Below, piece after piece: positions 11,785 to 21,548 of a stretch of 64,000 nt of DNA (the stretch's first letter is position 1; every line of letters starts with the position of its first letter). Origin of the DNA: Nissolia schottii (Eukaryota; Streptophyta; Magnoliopsida; Fabales; Fabaceae); the NCBI GenBank assembly GCA_003254905.1, contig QANU01035655.1, forward strand, positions 8,241 through 72,240, read 5' to 3'. The notes beneath the pieces were generated by a model, which made no database searches, was not told where the DNA came from, and saw nothing but the letters and a program-made list of their open reading frames with translations. Made by a program: the position numbers and the translations under genes.

Positions 11785-12139
11785 CCCACAAAAAGTTGTG
11801 ACAAATTTGATAAATCTTGTCACACACTTTAGTCAGGAGCTTCATCATTTGCATCAAGTGTGTTGGGGCTGTGGCCAAGGAAGATTAGGCCAAAGTAATG
11901 CAACCTGCAAGAGTGAGAAAGTATTGGAAGTCCAACCATTTAGTTTATTTTGCATTCTATCATTGATGTATTGAAAGTCCTGAACTTTACGATGGTTGTA
12001 AAGGAGGGGAACTCCAAGATACCTCCCCAAATTAGACGTGAGATTCACACCCAATGCATTACTTAGCTCCATTTTTCTACCATGATTAATATTTCGCAAA
12101 AAGAAAACACATGATTTATTGAAATTAATTCTTTAACCA
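11785..12139 (-). pseudogene. L1-type LINE ORF2 relic: RT C-terminal part
   Basis: Minus-strand frame with NFNKSC, LGRYLGVPLL, INDRMQNKLNGW and the start of the next conserved block. This is the stretch just after the RT catalytic core in plant L1-like ORF2. It continues across the CCACC target site into 4318-2570, so one LINE copy was split by the Copia element. The 5' part is missing, replaced at 12140 by a TRIM-like element. Confidence 0.85.
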
Positions 12140-12440
12140 TGTAACAATCATATCTACTTGCTTGTGATATTGTCAACTTTGGGGCTCACCCCTCACAGAT
12201 TGAAAACACGTCACAAGGGAAAAGTAGTCATACCCTTATAAGGCATGTTTCATTCCCCTTTCCAACCAATGTGGGACTTTGGGAACTAGCTCCCCTCACC
12301 ACTCTTGTGGACCCATGAGTCTGGGAACTAGCTCTGATACCATATGTAACAGTGGACCTATCCGCTTGTGATATTGTCTTCTTTGGAGCTTGCCTCTCAC
12401 AGATTTAAAATGCGTAACAAGGGAGAAGTATCCACACACG
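12140..12440 (-). mobile_element. TRIM-like miniature LTR element (fragment)
   Basis: Two direct copies of about 95 bp begin TGTAACA (12140-12235 and 12345-12438) and share CGCTTGTGATATTGTC and CTCTCACAGAT-type blocks. On the minus strand the second copy ends in TGTTACA, followed after TA by TGGTATCAGAGC (12342-12331), a tRNA-Met primer-binding site. The whole unit is only about 300 bp with no coding capacity. The word AGTCCCACATTGG (minus) inside it also appears in the direct repeats at 30313-30612. Confidence 0.75.
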
Positions 12441-13016
12441 GGAGAATGTGGGCTGAAGAGAGAGAACATGGGAAATTGGTTCAATAATTTTTATTTTTAT
12501 TTTTGTGAGTGAGACCCATTGTCCATGTATTTTCTATACAAAGATATGTTATTCATGTAATGTTGTCCAAATTTGATGTTCGTATAGCATTTCTGAATCA
12601 AATATATCAATAATAATCATACATTTGTTTTGTCTTCATAATATTTGAAACCATAAACCAACAATGGTGAAACCTATTGCCTAGTGACATGCACGTACAA
12701 TGTCAAAGGGCATTGGAGTTTATCCATTCAAAGAGAATTGTGGTGTCAAGTTTGGCATTAGCTATGAAAAAGCTTTGTACTACGATGATATTTGACATAG
12801 AAAGACTAATTGAACTCAAGTATAAATCATACCCGAGAGTTTATTAAAAAGATAAATCGATTACAAAGGATAACTTACATTTAGATAGGAAAGAATATAT
12901 AAGAGATAAACCTAAACCTATAAAAAAGATAAAATTAACATTTAAATACCCAAACTTATGAAAATGATTAAAAATAAATAAATTCTAACAAACTTAATTG
13001 TTATCCTTTTACTTTA
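12441..13016. other. Intergenic, 3' flank of the acyltransferase gene
   Basis: AT-rich, with no gene recognised. TTTATT at 12840-12845 (AATAAA on the minus strand) could be a distal poly(A) signal of the adjacent gene, but it is about 170 bp beyond the stop. Confidence 0.5.
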
Positions 13017-16000
13017 TCACATTGAAGTAAATTGGAGAAGTTTTGAATCACGCTCAAATTCGACCATATCTAATTTATTCAAGGTAATCAATGCCTCTAT
13101 TCCATCCCCATCTCTTGTAGCCATGAAGATGACCACATTTTTTATGGGCACACCAATTGTATACACCCAAGTTGGCTTTCCCCATCCAAAATCAGCTTCA
13201 TAGAAACCAAATCTTGTCCAACTGCTAAAGCTATAACATGGAATACCTTTTTGTGCCACCATTATCCTTGCTTCCTTTAAGGACTCAAAAACCTTAGCAA
13301 ACCCATCACCCTGAAGTTTGCATAGATAATCAGCATCAACACCTCTAATCGTTTTTCTAACTACCTTCGCCAAATCAAGCAACCCTACCTCTTCATCCAC
13401 TTCCATTACCGGAGAAAAAGCCACTTGAAATAGATTTCCCAACATATGCTCAAACATTGGTGGGTTCATTCGACTGCGAATATTCACCGCGTGGGTCACC
13501 ATAGATGCTTGAAGTGCGTGTTCCCTTGAACTTGCTTTTGCTGCTCCCATGGCTGATTTCCATATGAGTGCTGTCAAGGCTTCAATGCGAGTGGGATTGA
13601 AGCACCCAAACTTGTCTCTTAGTCTAGACAAGTTTGCGTCATTGAATATGAACCTACGATGCATATACACAAATACGGATATGAGTATTGAATACGGTAA
13701 TACAATTCAAAACTATGATAAATTTATAAAAATATCAAACATGGGTGTGACAGTATGTGTCGAATAAGATTATATAAATATACAACTAAAAGTAATAATA
13801 TGATCAAAATAAGGAATTAATAAATCTCTTACAGTTATTTCTTTGTCTTTTTTTCTACAAAAAATACTATATATACATCCAATTTTATACACTCATACAT
13901 ACATCATTAATAATGCACAAACTTTATTCTCATAAGTGCACAAACATTACAAACTTATAAATGATATTCTCAATTATACTTAATTAAGTGCACAAACATT
14001 ACATGCATTAAAACACAAACTTTATGTATATAAATATAAGGTGTATGTATGATGTATATTTTTTTGTGTACGTGTAGCAGGACTTTTTTTTTAATTATTT
14101 TTAGTTAGTTTCTAGAATTTTCAGTTTTACTTTATTAGTTTTAAGAGTTAAGTAATTTTATCTTTTGTTTATTTTATTAGACTGTTATTTTGAGTTTTTT
14201 TTACTGTATTACCCCTGCCATAAAAATATATTACCGAAATACCCTTGTCTGGAAACATATTACAGGACTACCACGGTTTCTGCTGACGTGACAGACCAGG
14301 TTGAGATTCGCCAAACGCGTTGGCGAATTCATTAAGAATTCGCCAACTATGTTGGCGAATTGCGTACAAAATAATTTTAATTTTTTTAATTTGTTTAATT
14401 AAAATGTAAGTAAATATTCATATATGTGTTATGTTAGCTAAAACACGGTGGACAGAGAATTCGATACATGCGAAAATCATGAGTTCTTAGGTAAGTTACA
14501 AAAATCCAAAAAATAATTTTGCAAAAAGATCGGGACACTATTTATCGTACGCGGGGGAGAATCCATCGATTTGCACTTTGAAGAGCCCAAATGACTTGGA
14601 CTCATGTGCGCGAGCCCAAATCCAGCAATCTTCACACTAGAATAGGACCATATCCACATTCCCTACAATTCATATTTTAACTTTTTCAGACTACAAAAAC
14701 TTGATAGCAATCAAGTTCAAAAGATTTTAAAGCAGTGTGATTTGACGTGAAATAGAGTTCTTAAAATCTGTTCTTTCATGATGGAAAAATGTATGAAGAG
14801 AGAGAATATGAGAGAAGTGGAAGAATGTGATGATGTTATAAAATGACACATATTAGTATAAAATATTCTAGTCCAACATTAGTTAGATCACAAACATTTT
14901 AAGTGTTTATATACATTTAGTAATTGTTGTATTGGTAAAAGGAGTTGAGAAAGGAGTTGGGCTCGCGTGCATGAGTCCAACTCATTTGGCTCTTCGAAAT
15001 GCAAATCGATGGATTTTCCCCCCGCGCTCACGATAAATAGCGTCCCGATCTTTTTGTAAAATTATTTTTTGGATTTTTGTAGCTTACCTAAAATCCATGA
15101 TTTTCGCATGTATTGAATTCTCTGTTCACCTTGTGCTACCATAACACATATATGAATATTTACTTACATTTTAATTAAACAAATTAAAAAAATTAAAATT
15201 ATTTTGTACGCAATTCGCCAACACGGTTGGCGCCTGTAATATGTTTTCAGACAAGGGTATTTCGGTAATATGTTTCTATGGGAGGGGTAATACAGTAAAA
15301 AACTCCTACGATTTTTATTTGATTTTTGGTAAATTTTAGTTGTTTTTAGCTAAATAAATCATAGAGAACAAAGAAATAATTATTTTTAGAAGATAAAAGA
15401 GTTGATAGGATAGAAAATAAGATTTGAAGAGAAGATTGAATCAAATTCAAAAGTAATCAAGAAAGATTTGGACCAAAATATGTTAAAGTGGTTTTTACGC
15501 TAACTTTGTCATTAATTCTTCACCTTGATAGGGAATGAACTTTGATTTAGCTTCAACTATAAAGTTGTTAATATTTCTCTAAGCCTTAGCTAGAGACTTG
15601 AAACACCTTAATCAAACGTTTATAACTAAAGTTACGACATTTTTACCACTGTAGTGCAATGTAGGCAGAAGAGCAATCCGCAAGTGAACGTTGATCACCA
15701 CTTGAGTGGTCAGACGGCAACCGAAACTCATTTTTGATGTATTTTGACCTAATTTTGGCCAATGGGTATAAATATAACATCAAGGAATGCTCCAAATGAT
15801 GATAACTGCATTTTTTTTTTGAAGAATGAGATAGCCCAGGGGACTACCCGGGAAAGGTTGATGATGTCGAGAATTAGCCACGTGAGAGCAGAGCAACCCT
15901 GTTTGTCAATTCTACACTAATGTTCATCAATGGTTTCTTTCGCTATCTTCTCTTTTACCTTCTTTTTGCTTCTTCTTCTCTTTTCATGAATTAAGTCCCT

Positions 16001-17070
16001 TTTTAGGACATTGATGTAAATTCTTTGGGTGATGATATTTTAGACTAGGGCATCCACCGGTGCAAGCCTAGTGGCTAATCATTTCACTGGTTGGTACCTC
16101 TAAGGGTGGTATAACTGGCCCGAAGATTTAAAGATGTTTCATATCCAAAGTTAGAGATCAAACCCATGACATTTGGTTAAGGGAGGATGAACCCTTTTTT
16201 ACTCAATTACATTCCCGAGTTTCTGTCTTCTTTATTACTTGTACGAGCTAGTGCACTCGTTGAGAATTTCGTTTCAATAATTCATAATTTTCAAATTTGA
16301 AGTTTTATCTTTGAAATTTTTAAATAATATAACTTTAAAAATGAACATCTACTAAAAAAGAAACTTAAAAGATATGTCATGAGATATAGCTAAAATATTT
16401 GGTTATCATAAACATACCTCCTAGTTACAATGTTTTCATGGCCAACCATGCCTCGAGCAATGTCAAACTCTATGTCCCTCGGTGGGAAAACCATGGCAGC
16501 TTCCATTTGAGGAGGCTCTACTGTGTTCCCATGTCCCCTTGCAGTTGCAGCCCAAGCATTGAGGAACGATGCCGCAGTTGCACCATCAGCAATCTTGTGT
16601 GAGAAGCACGCAGCAATTCCAATACCCCCACACCCGAATTCGTTCAATTGAACGGCCATGTTCACTGCAGCCTCCTTGTGATTGTAGGGATCAAATGGAA
16701 AGAGCTCAATTATGTCATGAGTTTGTGGGTTGTTGAGAATACTCGAGAGCTCTGTGGGGACTCTGGACTCGATGTATAGGACGCCGGCGTCGTTGCATTC
16801 AACTGAGGAATTCCCTTTCAGCGTTCCGCAGAATGGGTAGTAAAGAGTGAGCACGTCTGAAAGACAAGTCTTTAATCTTTCAGATATGGCTTCCAAATCG
16901 GTGCCGGAATCGCTGATGTTGGAGGCAGAGTAAAACAGAACAACGGGAACGTAAAATGATGGAGGAGCTAGTTGATCAAGGAGGGACATTTTGAAGTCTC
17001 TGAGATGATCAGGGGTTGGAGATGAAGGCTTAATGGTCTCCTTGGATAAAATCTCAGGTTTCGCTGCCAT
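13017..17070 (-). CDS. BAHD acyltransferase, vinorine synthase-like (2 exons, 429 aa)
   Basis: BAHD enzymes are cytosolic and transfer acyl groups from acyl-CoA to alcohols or amines of specialised metabolites. The substrate cannot be told here. Exon 1 is 17070-16418 and exon 2 is 13653-13017. Joining AG|GTATGTT to CGTAG|G keeps frame and gives 1290 nt including TGA. The catalytic HxxxD motif is HKIAD (residues 158-162) and the structural DFGWG motif is at 372-376. NxRxRM (NIRSRMNPP) and a C-terminal hydrophobic block are also present. Length is slightly short but normal for the family. The ATG follows a TATATA box by about 65 bp. The 2.76-kb intron is unusually long because it carries an inverted-repeat element and an LTR scrap. 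No frameshift or stop was seen, so the gene looks intact. The nearest named relatives are vinorine-synthase-like proteins, a sequence-similarity label and not proof of alkaloid chemistry. Confidence 0.93.
13768..14191. other. AT-rich part of the acyltransferase intron
   Basis: No feature beyond simple AT-rich sequence. Short phrases such as GCACAAAC(A/T)TTA recur at 13915-14025. Confidence 0.4.
14192..15305. mobile_element. Long-armed inverted-repeat element in the acyltransferase intron
   Basis: The left arm (about 14192-14615) and right arm (about 14955-15305) are reverse complements over most of their length. Both outer ends read GAGTTTTTT(..)ACTGTATTACCCCT on their own strand, and matching inner blocks include TACCGAAATACCCTTGTCTG and ACGCAATTCGCCAAC. 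The left arm holds two extra near-palindromes, ATTCGCCAA(...)TTGGCGAAT at about 14308-14362, partly deleted on the right. The centre (about 340 bp) is unique and non-coding. This fits a non-autonomous DNA transposon of MULE or foldback type. No target duplication could be settled. Confidence 0.82.
15400..15810 (-). mobile_element. Gypsy-like LTR fragment
   Basis: The minus strand resembles the middle of the LTRs at 1205-2559 and 9720-11272, with the order 'taact..agtt', 'gtttcaa', 'agct.aggct.agag' and 'aactttatagtt'. Neither end is preserved. It is a short relic in the acyltransferase intron. Confidence 0.4.
15811..16410. other. Remainder of the acyltransferase intron
   Basis: A T-run at 15811-15820 is followed by unassigned sequence up to the exon-1 donor. 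No coding or repeat boundary is recognised. Confidence 0.4.
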
Positions 17071-17132
17071 TTTTCTTTTCTTCAGCTTTTGTGTTTGGTA
17101 TGGTATATGTTTGAAGGAAACGGTGCTGCTTC

Positions 17133-17140
17133 CTATATAC
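17133..17140 (-). promoter_or_regulatory. TATA box of the acyltransferase gene
   Basis: Minus strand GTATATAG lies about 62-70 bp upstream of the ATG at 17070, a normal distance for a plant core promoter with a short leader. Inferred from motif and position only. Confidence 0.6.
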
Positions 17141-17227
17141 GGAAGATTTCAACAGTAAGCACCGATATCATTAAATATAACCTGTTACCTTCTTCGGCGG
17201 AGGCTACAATAGTGACCCGTATGATGA

Positions 17228-17524
17228 GGCACATGTCATGGTATCCCATTTCTCTGTCAATTTAAACTTTTACAATTATAATTTTGACATATAATTTAGG
17301 TTTTATTTCATTTTGTGTCAAAACTCACAATAATTAAATATTTGTAACAAAACCCACCTCACAAGAATAATGTCATCATTTTACACTTGACGAAAGAGAT
17401 TTTATTGCAAATATTTAATTATTGTGAGTTTGAACACAAAATGAAATAAAAGCTAAACTGTGTACTAAAACTATGATTATAAAAGTTTAAATTGATGGAG
17501 AAATGGGGTACCATGGCATGTGCC
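17228..17524. mobile_element. Hairpin MITE upstream of the acyltransferase gene
   Basis: Arms of about 120 bp at 17228-17352 and 17400-17524 are inverted copies. Both outer ends read GGCACATGxCATGGTA(T/C)CCC, then share CATTTCTC, TCAATTTAAACTTTTA and a TTTTATTTCATTTTGTGT block. A loop of about 50 bp separates them. The element is about 300 bp, has no coding capacity, and starts about 160 bp upstream of the acyltransferase ATG, so it probably sits in the promoter. Confidence 0.85.
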
Positions 17525-19786
17525 CCAACATATGAGGCACCATGGTAGTCTCTACTTGTTAGTTCACTACCAAAATATGTAAAAAGAAGACAAAAAAAAA
17601 AAAAAAAAAACTCATTTGAATGTTTGTAGCTATACGAGATAAGAACGAATTCGAAAACTCAACACAACCGTCATTCCATCATGTGAACATATCTCACAAG
17701 TTGTCCTTTGTCAAAAACGATGGCTGCCGTGTCCACAATAATTCGTTGTAGGAATCATTGCTTTTAGATTGAAGGATTCGGGAGAAGAAGAGTTCGGTAC
17801 GAATCCAACACTACCTTGTGGCATGTATGTGTTTTCGTGTAAAAATCAAATCATGAAAAATGAGACCGGAGAGGGATGAAGTTCGCCGTAAGAATCATGA
17901 TATAGCAATAAGGGTCATTCCTTTAACACCTCTGACTCTCTCTAACATCACAATTTTTTTGTTCTTTTTACAAAAATAGATAGATTGTATTCATTCATCA
18001 AGAAAAGAACAAATACATAGACACTTTGTTATAAATAAAAAAGTGGGGGAATTCTCAAATCAATGTCTAAGGCAAGAAAGACATAAAGAGTCTGTTTAAT
18101 GGGATTTATAGTCGGCAACAAAATAACAACCTCTAACCATAAAATGTGGTTCACAATCTCAATTCAAAAAATTGAACCAAATTTTCCTTTTAAATGAGTT
18201 ATAGACTAATAACGAGTTTGTTAAAAAATAAAGTTTTAAAGAATAAGAACTCTAAAATAGGATTGGACATGAAAGAATAACCAAAGTATTCAATAGAAAT
18301 TGAAGTAAGAACAACCTTGATTAATGGAAACTTGATATAAAATACTTGAAATTACAAGAGAAATGGAAAAACATAAAGAAATTGATCTAATCCTAAGAAT
18401 TGAATGAATAGAAAGCAAGTATATGGGAAATTACTTAATTTCCTTGTGCACTCATGCTCACAAAGACTTGACTGTGTGTGAAGAGTTATAAGTGTGAAAT
18501 CCGAAGGGCTTAACACCCCTCTTGCTGGTGCCTATTTATAACAAATTCCTATCCTTTCTATGCTTGAAAAGTGTCCATGGCAGCGGTTGATGTCTTCGGT
18601 ATGTTCTCCAACTCAGCACTTGATAACTTCTTTTATGCTTGAAAATAACTTTCATCCTTTTGAATTCAAATCTTTTATTCAACCACCGCTTGTGTCACTT
18701 TGTTATACGATGCTTCTGATGCAGTCGTCCCTCCTATCCCAAATAAAGGTCCTTAAAATGTTAAGTGTCAGGCGCTTGCTTTGTACATGTGGCCGTTACT
18801 CGTTTTAATGTTCACGTCTTTTGTCATCCTACTCCTAAAGTAGGTTGCTCATCCTCTAAAATTAGATCACTTGACTACCCAAATTCTTATGAGTCACTTA
18901 GGGGTCAACCGAGACCAATTGAAGCCGCTTCCTAATCACCTCTAACCTTTTAAATAGGCTGTCAATCCCTTTTTATCTAATCTTTCAATTGGGTCAACTC
19001 TCAACTCATTTACATTTTTTTTTTTTACCCTGATGAGGTGGATCCATGCGCGTTTTTAGTTACCTTGGCTAAATTTTGTATAATAGAGTCCAAAGGAAAT
19101 GTCAAAGACTAAGAAACAATATATTACAAGAAAGTAAATAAAATGACAACAAGAGGAGCCATCTCGCGAGAAACTGACTGGGAAACAGGCAGGCCTAAAA
19201 ATCATTTACCCTCGTGTGCCATAGAGAGTGAGCATCGTCACTTGTAGATGTTGACATTTCTTCATCAATAGAATGAGGTTTGAAAATACAACTTTTTAAT
19301 GTCCTCTATTGCGTTTGTCAATGATCTCTTCCTGAGTTGTCTTTGGGGATATTCCTAACCAATACCTTAAGTTTGGTTCCTTTTTGAGCATGCTAACATT
19401 GGAACACATCACCGAGAGCTAGGTCTCGGATTCTGCTAACCATTGTGTTATCATTGTAGGAAATTGCCATGATATCATTATCGTCAAGCTCCTTTAATTG
19501 TTGATCTTCAAAAGGTCTGGTCCATTAATCAAACCACGGTTAGTAGAAGTAGTCATTGTCGTCTTTTCAACTCACAAACGGTGAGTGCGTGTTGCTCTAC
19601 CGATTTGTGATTTTGGAGTAAAAACAGGCCAATGGTTTTTATGTTATAAGGGCAGTATGGATTTTTTGCATGGATAGTTAACATTGGTTAACGCTGTTTG
19701 AACTCAAGGGAGGTCAGTGAGTATAACATTATTAATTAAAACTCATGGGATGTTACCGTCCAAATTGATATACATTAGATAAATGT
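17525..19786. other. Intergenic, unassigned
   Basis: About 2.3 kb with an A-run at 17592-17610. A segment at 18480-18600 has a look common near LTRs (CCTATTTATAAC) but no defined ends. No open frame here resembles a known protein. Confidence 0.4.
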
Positions 19787-20409
19787 GGTGGGGGTAGGAA
19801 TAGGTCAGGCGGCCCAAGCTATTACAAAAGCCCGTTAGGTCTGTCAGGCTGGCCTGTTTACCTACAAATGTTCATTTGTACTTCCATTCAGAGCAATATC
19901 TTATCCACTAGACTAGCATTACTTTTCGCAACATTTTATGCAATCATATTTATTAATATAATTTTATTATTTAATTTTTTTAAAAGAAACCATAATCTAA
20001 AGAGTCCCTAAGACTCTCCCACACTCACACTCTAATTTTCCTATTTATTTTGTATTAGTCAAATGTCATATATTTTGTTTATGATCTTACTATCACATAC
20101 TAAGCAAGAGAATTTGTGATATACACAACAAAGTTGAACAAACTTTTTTGGGATATGGACTTTGGTTTCTTGATGATAAAATCAATGGATGAAAATTTGA
20201 TTTTCCTCTCACATAAAGGGTATTCACGTTGCTCAGACTTGTCTTTTGATCTGTTTCTTCATGGGCATACCCTGACAGCTTGCAACTTTAGAGTTTCAAT
20301 TTTTTATTGAAAATGTCTTTTTGATTCATATTGAATTTATACACTATTGCTTGTTATATAGTAAATGTTATATATTCGGTTAAACTCTCTCTCTTCTCTT
20401 AAGAAATGC

Positions 20410-20440
<31 letters not shown>

Positions 20441-21003
20441 AGTTTTTTTACTTTAGAATATTATTATATTAAGAAATTAAGTTATTAACAAAAATAATAC
20501 TTTATTATGATTATTTTTGAAAAATTAAAAATTTGCATATTTTATTGTATTTTATTTTAATATTTATTTTTTATTTTTTATGATAAAAAATACACGTGCA
20601 TGTCTATCACTGATATATGACATTTTACCAACAAAAAATAAAAAGAAAAATGTCGGCAAAACTCTCTCACATTATTCAGATGAGATGAGAGTGTGAGTGT
20701 GAGAGAGTCCTAAAGACTTTTTAGATTAGGGTTTCTTTAAAAAGAAAAATTAAATAATAAAATTATATTAATAAATATGATTGCATAAAATGTTGCGAAA
20801 AGTAATGCTAGTCTAGTGGATAAGATATTGCTATGAACGACAGAGGTAACACAAATGAGCATTTATGAGTAAATAGACCGGCCTGACAGTCAAGCCAGAC
20901 CTCCCAAGCAGAGCAAGCCAGACTAAGAAAATTGGCTTATAACAATTAACAGGCTAGACTCATGCCGAAGATTTATGAAACAGATCTCGCCTGTTCCCAC
21001 CCC
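19787..21003. mobile_element. Inverted-repeat DNA element with about 250-350-bp arms
   Basis: The left arm (19787-20040) and right arm (about 20650-21003) are reverse complements. Left GGGGGTAGGAATAGGTCAGG pairs with the inverted right end AGGGGTGGGAACAGGCGAG. Both share AGCAATATCTTATCCACTAG, TAGCATTACTTTTCGCAACA and a block ending in ACTCTC.CACACTCACACTC. The middle (20041-20650) is AT-rich with a (TA)n run and no transposase. The right arm has about 100 bp more than the left. A segment at 63230-63540 shows a similar 'aggttaggcc' terminal phrase, suggesting a family. No target duplication could be fixed. Confidence 0.85.
20412..20440. repeat. (TA)n microsatellite
   Basis: About 14 TA units in the loop of the inverted-repeat element. 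Confidence 0.95.
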
Positions 21004-21012
21004 TGGGTGGGG

Positions 21013-21433
21013 TAGGGCTGTCAAAATGGGCCCGGCCCGTTTACCCGGTTAAATGGACGGGCTTTACATGTAAAAAATAGGCCCGCGAAAATTTGAAAAA
21101 AAATTAGACCGGCCCGTTTAGGCCCGACCCGTTTGGCCCGCGGGCTGGCCTGTTTACCCGTGAATTTTTTATAAATAATTTTTAAATAGTTTTTTTTTGA
21201 ATTTTTTGAACTTTTTTTAGACTTTTTTAAATTTTTTTAAATTTTTAAATATTTTTAAAAAAATAAATGGGATGGCGGGCGGCCCGTTTAAGCCCGCGGA
21301 CCGACCATAAACGACCTGGACTTGAAAAATATGCATATTTTTTGCCCGGCCCATTTAGGCCCGCGGGCCTTAACGAGCCGGGCCTTAACGGGCGGGCCTA
21401 AATGGGCCCGGCCCACCCGTTTTGACACCCCTA
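21013..21433. mobile_element. hAT-like MITE, GC-rich ends, next to the plastid-protein gene
   Basis: Ends are TAGGGCTGTCAAAATGGG and its inverted partner CCCGTTTTGACACCCCTA, followed by GGGCCCGGCCC-type blocks on both sides and an AT-rich middle. The flanks GGGTGGGG and GTGGGGGG resemble a degraded 8-bp target duplication. No transposase is present. This terminal sequence is common among plant hAT-derived MITEs. It ends 115 bp before the start codon of the next gene. Confidence 0.85.
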
Positions 21434-21548
21434 GTGGGGGGACAAAAACGTCATTTTGCTATGTTTTAAGACTCAAGTCCAACGGACGCAAAACAAAAGA
21501 TACAGTGTGTGCTTCTCTGTCGCATGTGCTTCGATTTTGGCGGAGAAA

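Noticed and set aside
16399-16602. Plus-strand 67-codon frame
   Set aside because: Antisense to exon 1 of the acyltransferase.
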